A stretch of DNA of 64,000 bases from Sindora glabra. Its lineage: Eukaryota; Streptophyta; Magnoliopsida; Fabales; Fabaceae. A model generated the notes under the pieces. It made no database searches. It worked only from the letters and a program-made list of their open reading frames with translations, and was not told the DNA's origin. The stretch lies in contig CM035225.1 in NCBI GenBank assembly GCA_020226215.1, positions 11,791,868 to 11,855,867 on the forward strand, written 5' to 3'. Shown here in pieces: positions 25,181 to 37,920 of the stretch (positions are counted from its first letter, which is position 1; each line of letters begins with the position of its first letter). The position numbers were made by a program, and so were the translations under genes.

Positions 25181-25250
25181 GCAAGTCAGGCGGACTTGCA
25201 AACCAAGTCAGGGTGACTTGCTAAGCAAGTCTGCAAGCTCTATAAATGGA
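25181..25250 (+). promoter_or_regulatory. possible promoter with palindromic CAAGTC sites
   Basis: Two perfect short palindromes lie in tandem: GCAAGTC-aggcg-GACTTGC (25181-25199) and CAAGTCA-ggg-TGACTTG (25204-25220). A third half site GCAAGTC follows at 25225. Directly after comes CTCTATAAATGG (TATA box at 25241), with a C/A-rich leader downstream. The arrangement looks like a plant or LTR promoter with protein-binding palindromes. No coding sequence follows that I can recognise. Confidence 0.4.
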
Positions 25251-26781
25251 AACTTCAATTCTCGATTAACATCCATTCAAAAGGAAAAATAGTGTTAGTA
25301 TTTACATTCTATGAAAGAGAATCACATACTCTAACACTTTCTCACAAACTCAAATGATTACGGTCAATTCTCTCTCAAGTAATTCCCTAGCAAGCTCTCT
25401 CGGCATGAGTATTTATATGTCAACAAACTTGCTAATAAACAAATAATTACAATCCTTAATGATCAACAACCCTAACATGATTAAAAGGACTTGCAAAAGA
25501 TAATTAGAAATTGATAATTGTTATATTATAATTTGAATAAAATTCAATTAAAAAAATATGAAAATTGTGAAGGTTCTTGACAAAAAGAAGAAGAAAACTT
25601 TGAGTTTTATTAGATATAAAAATTCCACTGACATTTGATATATAACGCTAGCATTGTTAGAAGTTACATTTCTAATATTACTTTTACTTTCGTCCTGCTT
25701 TGTTGTAATCACATGGAAATTATCAACGTAAAGGAGATTGGATTCTTTTGTCAACAAAGTAATTTGCATTCTATGGGAGTTGTTAGGCCATATGTTCCTA
25801 AAAATTCGTCCTCCACTTGTTTATTTATGCGCAATTCAATTAAATGTGAGAATTAACAATCAAAATTAATGGAAGGGAAGCACTATAATTAGTATTTAAT
25901 ATTTCCCTTTCCCAAATTGAGGCAAAAATCTTTTGTTTACCTAGATAAGATGGTATCTCGAATCACTTGTATTTTGTTTGGAATCAAAATTTCTTATAAT
26001 ACATTTTACTTCAATAAAAATGATTTCAATTCATTTGTAAATGAATTATTTTATTTGAAATATATTGAGATACATGCAATTCAATTAAAAAGTAGATTTA
26101 AGTAGTATTATGATAAATACAATATTAGAAAAGGAGTAAATTTTTTATATAATATGTATTTAACTTAAACTAAATAAAATTCTTGTTAAATTTCATGGAT
26201 TTTATAATACTACAAATGTAATTAAAATAAAAATTACAAATAAAAAATGAAATAAAATCTCTTCTTACTTGAGTCTAAACATTATTTAAAAAAATTATTT
26301 GAAAATAAAATAAAATCTTATATTTAGCCCATCTAAATAATCTAAGGTCATATTTATCAAAACTTGAATCAAAGAATCCAATGAACTTTTTATATCCCAT
26401 GTCCCAAGCATGCATTAAATTTTGGTTTATTTTATAACAAATTAAAATTATAGTTTTATTACCAAAAAAATAATCACTTTGGTCTATAATTTATCATTAG
26501 AAAATTTGTTTGGTTTATTAAGTATCAGCTTTCTACTATTTAGTGCAACTACTTTAAATTATAAGCACATCAACTTATTTAGCACTCAACAATTGGTAAC
26601 AGGACATATGAACATTAATTTTGCCATCACTTTGTAAACATTGATCAACTGAATTTAAAAAGACGAATATTCTTACTTGTGCATAAATATATTTTATAGT
26701 ATCATGGAAATTTAAATTTATTTGTCATCAATGTAAATCAAATTCATATTATCATTAACTCATAGTGATGTGAAATTGGGA

Positions 26782-27560
26782 AGTTCTTATACCAAATGAT
26801 GTGAAAATTGAAAAGCTCTAATAGCAAATAATGTGAAATTGTGTTGGATCATCCCAAAATTTAGTAAATCCAAAGACAAAAATAGAAAGGTATTCATGCT
26901 ATTCTCTAGAAATAGAAGAATGGGAGCGATAAGTGATGATAAACATATCATAAAGGATATAAATCCTTGATTAGTGAAGATCAACGCAACAAAGTGTGAA
27001 TTCCTTTAATAAATTATAAGTTCATTCAAGAACTCAAAAGAGAACATACTTTCTCAAAAGGCACTCAGCCAAATTTTCAAATTTCTAATCTTAAAAACTC
27101 TTGAACTCAAATTTAATTTGTATAAGGAATAAACCTCCTTATATAACTCTCTAAAACCCTAATTGAAAATAGGCTCAAATGATACTATATTAGCCTAAGA
27201 CTATTTCACTAACCTAAGCTCAATAAAGGGCCTCTAAATAACTCTAAGTAACATAGTAAATATTTTAAAGTAAAATGGGCTTAAACATATACAGCCTAAA
27301 TTGAAGTCCAAAAGGGTTTCAAATAACATAACATAAAATAAACATAAACTAAATGTCCAAATACTAAATCAAAGCTCAAAGCATCATATAATAGTAAAAA
27401 GGGGTTGAAGTGGCACTAATTAGAATTATGGCTAATGTGGCATTGATATGGTGCCATTCCCTTGATAATGTGGCAGTGATGTAGCACTAACTCAGTGATG
27501 ATATGATAAGATTTTAATCCACCTAATTAAACTCTCCTCATCTCTTACTTTCTTACAATT
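26782..27560 (-). mobile_element. LTR-retrotransposon 5' LTR and primer-binding-site remnant
   Basis: On the - strand, CACATCATTTGGTATAAGAACT (26782-26803) resembles the ATTTGGTATCAGAGC site complementary to initiator-Met tRNA, used by most plant LTR elements. A second such site, CACATTATTTGCTATTAGAGC, lies just upstream at 26815-26835. Upstream of these on the - strand is a T-rich sequence with CTTCACTAATCAAGG and GAGTTCTTGAATGAAC, as seen near LTR 3' ends. Left and right LTR limits cannot be fixed and no coding sequence follows. The open frame at 26787-26984 belongs to this non-coding part. Confidence 0.45.
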
Positions 27561-27749
27561 GACTCTCCTTAGATTCACATTACATATATTTTCATGTTAA
27601 TAAAAAATTATTAAAATTCATTAATTGCTGTTAAAAATTCTTCATCAATATTAGTTTTTTTAATGACATGCCTTTTCTTCATTTATTGATAATATAAAAT
27701 ATTTTATAATAACAATGAACCAAATTTAAATTCATTTTTAATATATAAA

Positions 27750-28330
27750 AAAGTTCAAATAACTTTCTAACGAACGTATGAATCCATAGCTCCATGACTT
27801 TTATTTATGATGATAGTTACAGACGTAATATAATGCTACGATTTGAGGAGAATATTGATTAATGATGGTATTTTCATAACTAAAACGTAAATGTTAAGAG
27901 AAATTACATGAGAATATGCTTTATATAAAATATTTCTTGTTGGCTTTAATTCTACAAATTAGTGACGAGAATAAAATCCTATCTAAGAACATCAACTTAG
28001 AGTTTATTTAACTCTAAGCTACTTGTCGGATGGTTCAAAGACATTTTTCAATCAACTTCCCAAGTCTTCGTCGTTGTGTAACTTTTAAAGTGCTGCTTTT
28101 CCAAGTCTTGCAGTACAATTAATGTTGTAACTTTTCATGTTCATACTTCTTTTTCCATTTACCCTATGCGCTCAAAAAATTCCATTCCAAATCCGCTGCA
28201 TATTTTCCGTATTATTTCTCTTGACTTTGCCACTAAATCCCATTACGTAAGAGGGATTTTAATCGAAGAAGTTTCGGGGAAGCCGTTGTTTCCATTTCAT
28301 GATGACAGCAAGATGATGTCACTAAAACTT
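27750..28330 (+). repeat. dispersed leader-like repeat, copy 4
   Basis: Same block order as copy 3: AAAGTTCAAATAACTTTCTAACG, AATGCTACGATTTGAGGAG, ATGAGAATATGCTTTATATAAA, TTGTTGGCTTTAATTCTA, TTGTCGGATGGTTCAAAGAC, CTTTTCCAAGTCTTGCAG, GGGATTTTAATCGAAG, ending TTCATGATGACAGCAAGATGATG. Similarity ends shortly after the ATG. The 81-codon frame 28166-28411 spans this end and is not supported as a gene. Confidence 0.6.
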
Positions 28331-28926
28331 TGTTATAAAAATATGTTATTTTATAATAAATTTTCGTTTATTTTTTTATTTAAAAATATTATACATTATA
28401 GTAATATATGATTTTATTTTTTTATTTATTTGTATTTCTATATATCAAGCTAGCTCATATACAAATGAGCTAAATTCCTAATAACTTTGATCTAATTCAT
28501 TTACAGCATGAGTAAGACAATTCAATTTATGTTGACTTATCATATCAAAATTCAAAATGAGTTGTAAGTCACTTGCAAGTTGACTTCATTCATTACCAAT
28601 CCTATATTTTTGAAGAATAAGGGATTAGAAATGAGAAATAGAATGTGAGAATAGTAGGATTATATTCTTAGTAGATTAACTATAATTTTGATTTCTCATC
28701 TCAGACATAATGTTTTATTTTAATCATTTTGATATATAAATTAAATTAAATGAAGTCCACACGAGTAACTTCTCCATCTAATTGGAAGACGGGGCTCAAA
28801 TTGACTTTAAGTTACCACACACTTAAAGAAACAATGTTCAGAGTTAAATTGAAAACAATAATGCTATATGCATTGAAATTGGGAGTTAAAATTGAGTTTC
28901 AAATGAAAATTAAGGATTATTATTAA

Positions 28927-29656
28927 GGGTTTGTTTGATTTCCAACTTTCCCTTATTTGGACATTCAAAATTTTTGGTCAACAGGAAAATAAATTCTAAT
29001 CAACCATAAAGTTGTATTATTTTTAAGGAAAACAATTTTCCACTTTAAAAATTGGAATTCATTTTCTTTATTACTCAGTACATTTATATTCGAATCCAAA
29101 CTTTTTACCTTCTCACCTTGTTACACAATTGCGATCACAAATAAAATTTATTTTTATTTATTAAATATTTCATGATGGATGCTTTATTTTTATTTTTATA
29201 AAATTTATTTTTATTTATTAAATTTAGGTACACATTTTTATGTAATATTTTACTAAAATATTCTCTCTTTTTTTCTCATGATGGATACTCTATTACATAA
29301 TATTTTGTAATAATTAATTAAACTAACTATGTGAATCTATGTATAAAATTTTGTAATGCTTTTAATATATATTTTATTATTAGAAACTAATCATTATTAG
29401 ACTATTGAGCACCAAGAATAATAAAAATTTTATTAAAAAAATTTATTTTTTAAAAAGTAAGTAAAATTATAATAATTTTGAAGTAAATAATTTTAATTTA
29501 CTTTAAATAGAATTAATTTTTCTTTGTGTATCAAACACCAGAAAATATTTTTTCTATATGTACCAAACAACAGAAAATCAAATCATTTTCTAGAAATATG
29601 TTTTCTTAAGAAAGCATTTTCTAAAAATTTCATTTTTTCCTAAACCAATCGAACCC
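28927..29656. mobile_element. Tourist-like TIR element, 730 bp
   Basis: Left end GGGTTTGTTTGATTTCCAAC; right end, reverse-complemented, GGGTTCGATTGGTTTAGG. TAA flanks it on both sides (28924-28926 and 29657-29659), the PIF/Harbinger type duplication. The interior has complementary halves rich in GAAAATAAATTC / TTTTCTAGAAA type words. No coding sequence. Confidence 0.7.
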
Positions 29657-29726
29657 TAAATATAGGATGGTTAGACAAATTTGTAAAATTTAATATAATG
29701 GATATAAAAGATTTGAAACTTAATTT

Positions 29727-30200
29727 CACTACAACATTTCCACCTTATACCAATAGTTAAAAATTGTTGCCTAAAGTTGAAAAACTATTGCCTAAAGCAT
29801 AGGCAACAATTTTCAAGTGTTGTGTTATTAAGAATTGCCAAATCTTTTAGACAATAGTTTTTTCACACTATTGCAAAATTACCCTTTAATATCACCATGT
29901 TGACATCAGTAAATATGAAAATCAATACATAAAATGGCATAGTGGTATTTTTATAAATAAGTGAAACTAATAACATCAGTTCAAATAAAAAATTGACGTC
30001 AGAAATTATAATTACCTACTATGGAGTGTAGAGTTGGTAAGTGGATGATAAAAAAAAGTTCTATAACAATTGTTAAAACAATCGACATGGCAAATGAAGG
30101 TAAATTGTTGTGTTCAAAAAGTAGCAAAACATTTGATATTGGTTCATATATATATAATCAATATTAGGAGTTTCACCATTATACATTTTTATAATTATGC
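29727..30200 (+). mobile_element. possible CACTA element terminus
   Basis: CACTACAACATTTCC at 29727 matches the CACTACAA start of CACTA elements. Downstream, short words recur in both orientations (ATTGTTGCCTAAAG, TTGCCTAAAGCATAGGCAACAATT, AGACAATAGTTTTT), as in CACTA subterminal regions. I found no partner end, so only a terminus or a deleted copy is supported. Confidence 0.4.
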
Positions 30201-31565
30201 GTAAAATATTAGATATCAATTTTAGTATAAACCAATGAGAAAAATTACAGACATTAGTTGTTTATTAATAAAAAAAGTCTAAAGTGCTACCAAATGCATA
30301 TATGTCATCTTCATTTCTCATAATTGCAAATAGACTTGTATTGTATGGCAATTTGCTCTTGACTTTCTTGTACTCCTCACTTGATTTTCTTCAACATTTA
30401 TCTAGCAATTTTGTGTGTCAGCCTTTAATCATATCTAACCATTTACTTCTATCTATCTAAGGCATTTCCCCAATTCACCAATGCTTTGTGAGCATTTTGT
30501 GTTTTGATTGTGGTCTTCGGGGTTAAAACTTAAGTATTGTCATTTATTGTTTGAAAGTTTTCATTTTTATGTCTTAAAATTACTCTTTAGTCATTCGTGA
30601 CATATTTTAGAAGCATTATTTAACATATAGAGTTGAAATGCCTAAATGCATGTCATGCTTTGTGCTTATGTTGACTAAAAATGTCCTTTTTTATTGAATG
30701 CTAAATTTATAGAATAACTTTCTATATTGATATGACTTTGTTGCTTGGACACTATTTTTGAAAACATCACTTTGTTGTAAGCAAAATTTTGTTCTTAGAT
30801 CAAACCAAATGTGATCAAATGATTTATAATCTTGGATGTTTTTTAGATATTGCTTGACACATAAATTAAATGTTAGAGTTTAATAAATTTCATTAAATGA
30901 TGTTAACGTTTTATTTAACTAAATTTAAAATTGATGACAGAATATTTAGAGTAATTCATTATTATATCAATTATTTAGTTCATTTTCTAAATCTATGCTA
31001 ATTCAACGGAGTGGGCTGCAACTCGAGGTGCTCATCAACCACTACACAATAACCTGTAGATCAGTATTTTGCTCAAATTATAAATGTTGCTTTCCCTTTT
31101 TGATTTTATAATTTTTGGTTGATGTTGCATTCAATTTTATATTGATTTAACATAGTAAAATATATTATAATTAATTGTTGTTGTTGATTTGCACCAGTTT
31201 GTTAATTTGTCTTAGTTAAAATTCTTTGTTTTAACGGTTTAGGATTGTAAAGTTTTATAATTTTTTAATTTATCTGCCTTAGTTAAAATTCTTGAGCGAT
31301 TTGAGAGCGCTCAAGGGTTTCATGATGCTTAGATCAAAGTTATTATAACTGAGATCTATTGACTCATGCTTTTGTAATCTTCAAAATGATTACTTTGATC
31401 CATCGTGATTTATACTCATCATCATTCATAAGAAAAATTAGAACAATATTTGTTTATATTTAAATTCAACCCTTATAATCAGATTATATTATGCTCACTT
31501 TCTAATTTTCACCGATTTAATTTCTCTTCTGTTTTTCCGTCAATCATATTTTTGCTATATCTCAG
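30201..31565. other. intergenic, unassigned
   Basis: No coding segment or transposon boundary recognised. The sequence is AT-rich with no strong repeats. Confidence 0.4.
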
Positions 31566-31569
31566 ATAA

Positions 31570-31850
31570 TAGACATAATATTTTGTGGGCTGCAACGCCT
31601 CAAAAGAAATAAAAAAATAAAATAAAACCAACCCCACACATCAACAGCCCAATTCTACTCAGGCTCACGATCAAGACCCAACAGCACGTGACCCTATATG
31701 CTTCTCCTCTCCCGCCCGCGGGCATAAAGTCTTCCCCTACCTCCTTCTTCCTTACCTTGGGACTTACTGACTTAAGTATTGGACCACCCACCGTGGGGAG
31801 GAGTTTGTCATGTTCTATTCCACGTAAAAATAGAACTCTGAAACTCTGAA
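31570..31850 (+). mobile_element. possible Gypsy/TRIM LTR 3' end
   Basis: A GC-rich island in this window: CAACAGCACGTGACCC, then CTCTCCCGCCCGCGGGC, then GGGACTTACTGACTTAAGTATTGGACCACCCACCGTGGGGAGGAG. The ACTGACTTAAG.ATTGGA and CACCCACCGTGGGG wording is familiar from the ends of Gypsy-type (Tat/Athila-like) LTRs and TRIM elements. No internal region follows. An open frame on the - strand (31600-31791) is incidental. Confidence 0.35.
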
Positions 31851-32989
31851 TTTCACTGTATATAAAAAGTTGGCACCTATTTCTTTTCGATATAATAACA
31901 TCATTATGAAAGAAGAACGAGAATATCCAAACTCAATTATAAATCCTAATCCCTAAACACAAATTAAAATTCACCTACTGATTCCAAAGTATGGTGGAGA
32001 AAACTGTTCCTACGGTTACACCCACCAAGATAACAAATTAGTGAACAAATGTAAGTTTAGAAATTACCTTCAACCATAATCCATCCGTCAAAACAATTGA
32101 CTATAGGAAAAAAGGAAAAAAGACTTTTAGTGACAACAATTATCATTGGTATAAATAATTCAATCATCGTTAAAAGCTGAAGTCATTAAACAAAATAACA
32201 ATTGTTATCTGACGACAAAGTCGTCACAGAAAACAGTTTCAAAATTTAAAAACTTTTGAATTTCAATTTCTAGCAATGACTTTTTAGCAATGATAAATTT
32301 AAAAATAAAAAAATTCTTTAATACATTTTAGCAATCACTAAAAGTTGAATTTTCAGTAACGATAGATGTCATTGCTATAAGTCTAAATTTCAACAATGAC
32401 AAAATCATCACTCTAGGTGTGAAATTAAAAAAATAAAAAAAATCTAATATTTTTCATTCCTAAAATTTATTTTTAAATTTTTATTTTTTAATTAAAACCT
32501 TAAAATGATGACATTGTCATTGCTAAAAGGATTTTTAAAATTTAAATATTTTTTAAATTTAGATTTTAGCTACAACAATGTTGACAATAAAAGATATAAA
32601 AATCAAATTTAATATTATAATTATTAAAGTAAAATCCTAAAATATTGAAATAAAATATATTAAGTTGAAATTGTAATTAAATGTAATTAATTAATATATT
32701 ATATTTGAGCATAGATAATAATGTTCTTTATTTCAATTCAATTAAACTAATTTAATATTTTTTAATTTAATTTTATCTAATTTAAATAGTACAAATAAAA
32801 TACACTAATGGTGTAGTAATAAAAAATGATCCATATGAAAAAATGAATACACATAAAATAACTGCATAAATGTTTATATATAAAAATAAAAAAATGTATA
32901 TACATTATCTATATGAATGTCTATACAAGAAAAATAAAAAAAACTGTATATACATAATCATTTACAAGAAAGGGAGGTCTATGTATCCA

Positions 32990-34800
32990 GTGTATTGTCA
33001 TCTGTGCTAGGACTATCATCATCATTATCATCTTAATGATGTGGATGATACATTGGATGTGGTGGCTGGGTGGGACAAGGTGGTTAGGCTAGGGGTGCTG
33101 GTGCAAATCTGCTTAGCACAAGCTGTGCAGAAGCTAATACAAAGGCAGGAAGTGTAAGTTTCTGCTACTTGAGTAGGAAGGTAAGATCCGTAAAGTAAGT
33201 CCCCCACTATTGCTACATCTACTACTGACCTAGTTACTACTGCTACTCCTAAATTAATTGTTGGCTTTGCTCAAGCTATTCTTGTCTTTGCTCAAGTTGC
33301 TTTTGAACTCTATTGCAGCTACTCCAACAGCTCACTCACTTAGGAGACATATTGTGAGCTGGCCTTAAAGCTAAAACTACCCATTAAACAATATGATTAG
33401 CTAACTAGCATGTGACCAACTGCCTTGCTATATCCTTGACGAGTGCCAAGTACCTCATTAATGATGATAGCCTTATTAACCTATACAAGAATGCCAGGCA
33501 AGCCAATGGATGATACACTGGATTAAGTGTGTTAAGTCGCTAGCTCAGCCATTCTCGCCTTGAATGGTTAAAATAAAATTCAATTATAAAGATTATAAAA
33601 TCTATTCGTAAAATTTCTATCGTTAAAATATAAGGTTTAACTAACTTACATACTACTCCTGGAGGGTTAAATGCATTCACTCCCCTATCCTATACATGTG
33701 TCAGTCCTTAAAGTTATCTGGCATCGATTATAGCTCACACGTATCCTTATTTCTCTGTTCATATTTTATAAGAAAAAAAAGATGAACATAATTATTAAGT
33801 TAGCTAACAGATTATACATTTAAATCATGAATAATAAGTTGAATTACCTTATCATGACAATGTATGGCAATGGATTTCAATCCATGCTAATCATTCACCA
33901 CCTTCTTTGCCTTATTCTCTACATTTCTCGTAGATAACTCTTGCAATTTAAGAAACAACCATACAAAATTATTACATTTAAGAGTAACAATTGAAATACA
34001 ATTTAGACATATGAAATAATCACATAAATTTATTAAATATTATACTTACCTGGTAAGCATTGTTGTTATAGAACTCTACACACCTTTACCATGTCACAAC
34101 AAGATAGATCACGACATGCAGTGCCTAACACGGTCCAGGTCAAAATTCTACTCCTGATTGCCCCTGTGCTATAAAAAATGCCTATTTAACCTATATTTCC
34201 AATCACTGTACAGGTCACATGGTAGTCCGCATCAAACCATTAAACACTCTGTCTTACTCAGGCTCAAAAATGCCCTAGAACTTGTTATGGGATTGTATTA
34301 GAAGATATTTAACAAATTTGTAAGTACCATATCCAATAATTTCAATGTCAAATATAAATGAGTTAAGATGGGGAAGAGATCGTTACTTACGTAGACCTCT
34401 TGTACAACTCTATCCTACAATTCCTAAGGCAGTAATTGCCATGATTTATAATAGGACAAGATATGGGCTTGAATAATACTTCCTATATCATGGGAAGGAT
34501 GGCTAGCATTCTCATCAACCATATACCATGTACCAGTTGTATTGAATTATATAAGGACTGGTCTCCTCACTCTCTTCTCCATCTTCTTGTATAGTTTAAA
34601 GGACTTATTTTGGCCTTGTTTCTTGAAGTGGTAGTTTTGATAGATAAGAGAAAATATCAATATCACAAATTTATATTTAATAAATAATTAACTTAAGTGT
34701 GCAAAATAAAAAAAATACTTGATCCCCACACTAAGATGGAATATGGGTGGGTTGGCATAGAGGGTCTCTTCTAATGTTACCTTTATGAAATCATGCCTTA
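32990..34800 (-). pseudogene. CACTA Ptta/En/Spm-type C-terminal region
   Basis: On the - strand near 34400-34630 the translation reads FKKQGQNKSFKLYKK..., then SHDIGSIIQAHILSYYKSWQ, then a broken LP.EL.DRVVQEVY, matching the Ptta/En/Spm transposase family pattern of a basic stretch, then sW..lP.elkd.vw. Downstream pieces near 33000-33130 are Pro-rich (PLA*PPCPTQPPHPMYHP) and then acidic, as in the C-termini of these proteins. Several stops and frame changes make it non-functional. The role in intact elements is DNA binding at the subterminal repeats. Confidence 0.6.
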
Positions 34801-34959
34801 ACATCTACCATGACTAGGATAATATACATTTTGTAAGTATTGAAGAGAAAATTTCACAATTGAACTAATTAACGACAAGATATAAATTATTGTATTCATA
34901 TAATGAAATTATAAAATTATGAACTATAATACAAAAAAAAAATATTATTTCCCTAATCT

Positions 34960-35742
34960 AAATCAATGTCGGTGAATATAACAGACTCATCTTTATGATT
35001 ATCAATTTCTTCATCATCATTAGATTATGGAAGTCCTTCCTTCATATAATCTTTAATCATTTCATCTTCCAAACTGTTTTTATCGTTGATGAAGAAGTCC
35101 ACTCCTTCTAAGATAGAACTAGTATTCCTAGAAGATGAAACGATTGAAGGACCATTTTTTGTATCTCTTAAGTTGACTAAGTGGAAATCTACAAGGTTAA
35201 TCATGAGGTTGAAATTAGAGAAGTTGTTTTCCTACAAGAATGACAAGTCTTGTTCCCTAACATCATCATTAGGTAGATCACATATCTCACGAGATACCAT
35301 ATTATGGACAATCCTCCAGTTTGGTCCATTAAGAAGATCTTCAATTTAAAAGACTTATTTTGCTTAAGTTGTAAGTATGTAATGGTTGTTTTTGTACCAC
35401 TGCCTACTAATGGAAATGCTTATAATGTTCTTGTTAATGCAAGGTTTCTTTTTTCTTAGATCAGTTTCATACCATTTGTACTTGAATAGAGTCACACTAT
35501 ATTTATTGATAAGTTAACTCTATGATGTCCTCTAATACATCATAAAACATGTGACCATCAATTTCAAGAATGGAAATGCCATTGTTTTATGTTTTATACT
35601 TTGCATCTTGAGTTTCAACTATAAAGCACACTCCATTTATAATACGTGCTAAGTATATCATAATAGTAAAATTAGGACCGAAAGCAAATGATAATAGCTC
35701 TTTAGTGGCTTTCGGGGAATCATTCCGATGTAAATGGTACAT
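34960..35742 (-). pseudogene. CACTA DUF4216 domain
   Basis: Starting at 35742 on the - strand: MYHLHRNDSPKATKELLSFA, then FGPNFTIMIYLARIINGVCF, then a T-Q-N-x-G-I type block written here as T*NNGISILEIDGHMFYDVLEDIIELTYQ. After a decayed stretch comes NGPNWRIVHNMVSREICDLPND, which corresponds to the W.vV......R...d.pe end of DUF4216. An acidic tail of alternating D, E and S follows (about 34960-35100). Stops interrupt the T*NN site and the central part. An open frame on the + strand at 35086-35349 is its shadow. Confidence 0.8.
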
Positions 35743-35943
35743 CTATGAAAACAACATTTGTATAAAGAGTTAATTTGGAGAAAAGTATAATAAAAGAACA
35801 ATGTTTACCTGATTAGTATAATAAGGTTGGAAAGAACAAGCCTTTACCTTAGAGTAAAACCATGTGGAGAATTTTATTTTTTGTAATTGATTAATGTTTT
35901 TAGCACCACTTTATTCAAGCTTTTATTGATGTTTACTACATAA

Positions 35944-37589
35944 TGTTAGGTTTTGGATCAACATACGTAGCAAAATTTTTAAAATTTTGATCCAAATCCT
36001 ACTTAGGATCCATGCAAAAAGGAGTATAAATCAGTATTAGGATTTTACCTTATTTGTGCTCGTGTTCTTTCTGAACAAATCCTTGAGAGAACAAATGAAT
36101 CAAATATTGACTAAAGGTACAACGTCTCTATGGTATCTATATAGAGTGAATAATTACCTCTCTCTCTACTAAGCTGCTATGATTCATCTCTCTCTTTAGG
36201 ATTAGGCTTAATACATTTTTATTAGGTAAGTTAGGGTTTAATGGTAGCTTATGTATATTAGGTGTTGCCTTCAAGTTCCTTTTTATAGACTTAAGGCATT
36301 CCACATTCCTAGTCCTATTAGGATAAACATAATCTCACTTAACAACTATCACCTTATTCTTATTATAGAGAGAGTGAGGAGAGATAGGACTTATCTATTA
36401 ATTATCTAATATTAAATAATAACATTATCTCATAATATAATTATATAATATTAAATTGATATATAATTATCTTATATTAGATAATAATATTATCTCATAA
36501 TATAATTATCTAATATCTAATAACTTAATTATCTAGTATTACTTTAATATCAAATAATATCACATAATATATTACATATATATTATGTAAATAAATATAT
36601 TATTATCTTAATAATATATATATGTACGAAAATAAATCTAATTAATTGAATTTTAGTCTAACTAAAATCTAATTAATTATTATCTCATTCCTACTCCTTT
36701 TGTGTGACCCTATAAGTTCTTACTATATTGATAATGACTCATTTTAGGCCATAGATAGTAAGTGGTATCTAACAATACATCTCTACCACTCAAGTAGTAA
36801 GAATATATGTGATTCAACATTTATCTAATATATGATCAACACTGTGCATCATAATCCCTTTTGTAATAATATCCAAATCAAACTAGAGGCATGGAATGTG
36901 TCATCCTCATCAATGTTCAATTTATATTTCTTGATACTGAATAGACTTAAGACAAATGATCAATATCACATATTAATCCATTTGAGCATGGTCATGCATT
37001 TCTAAGTTTTACTCAATCAATGGACCTAAGGATATCTCTCTTTTATACAAGAGTAACAAAACCTCATCTACATCACTCACTTCCCTCTACATGATTCGTG
37101 ATACATCTAATTAAAGCTCTACTCATTATCCCAATTAAAGGTGATATAAGATGATATCAAAGTAAGTAACTTCTCATATAGGGAACCGTAGTAACTTCAA
37201 GTCAAAGGATTACGTGCATTTGTGGTTATATGAGAATAACTAATGACACGTCTATCCATGCAATATTCTCACAATGGGTCAGTTCAGTACATTGTTCACT
37301 AATAATGTACTCATGTATTGACTTAATATCATATATCCATGATTTATAATCATCAGTCACTATACATGCTAGTTTCGATGTATTATTACCATCCTTTTCG
37401 CAATAATACTTGACTAGGGGCATTTTAAGAATAACAAAGCTATTTCAAGGATAATTATTATATTTAAGTTATAATTTATGCAAAACAAAATAAAATAAAA
37501 TATAATAATTGCATTGCCAAAATGAAGCTTAATACATTATGTAATATTGCAATCATTTCTATGATTAGTTCTTAGGACACACACCAACA
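35944..37589 (-). mobile_element. solo LTR inserted in the CACTA element
   Basis: Begins TGTTAGGTTTTGG and ends ACACACCAACA, the TG...CA form of an LTR with a short inverted repeat. It is flanked by a perfect 5-bp duplication CATAA (35939-35943 and 37590-37594). Length 1646 bp. On the - strand it starts TGTTGGTGTGTGTCCTAAG, a start I associate with plant LTRs, so I place the LTR on that strand. No internal retrotransposon sequence remains, so internal recombination has deleted the rest. A 65-codon open frame inside (37226-37423) has no recognisable domain. The insertion separates DUF4218 from DUF4216 and so postdates the CACTA element. Confidence 0.85.
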
Positions 37590-37619
37590 CATAACATATG
37601 TATTTTAGTCTATTATAGT

Positions 37620-37920
37620 TAATTAAGACAAAAGTATGTATGGTTATAAAGACTTATTGGAGATACCTTTTGATCTCAGTACAATTATTCAAAATGTATC
37701 ATATGGAAACATCTTGATCTTTCCTGTCAAAGTAAGAAATGGTCTTCTTCACCACTAGTTGATATTCATATTTGAACATTGACAATGCCTTTTTCGTGTC
37801 TTTGGATGCTACATCTTGATTTCAATCAGGCCAATTGAATCTAATTTCCATTCCTTCCAAGTATATAGAATAACATGTTAGTGTCTTATCAATAACATAA
37901 CCTTCTATATGTTATTTGAT
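37620..37920 (-). pseudogene. CACTA DUF4218 domain, C-terminal end
   Basis: On the - strand the translation reads EGYVIDKTLTCYSI, then LEGMEIRFNWPD, then YEYQLVVKKTISYFDRKD, then YILNNCTEIKRYL. This follows the conserved order of DUF4218 in CACTA elements (EG.....e...f...Yl.g..t.fnr..rn, then .YvLnnc.ev.pyl). It carries at least two stops. It should continue into DUF4216, but the solo LTR now lies between. Upstream coding sequence is lost at about 37950. Confidence 0.7.
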
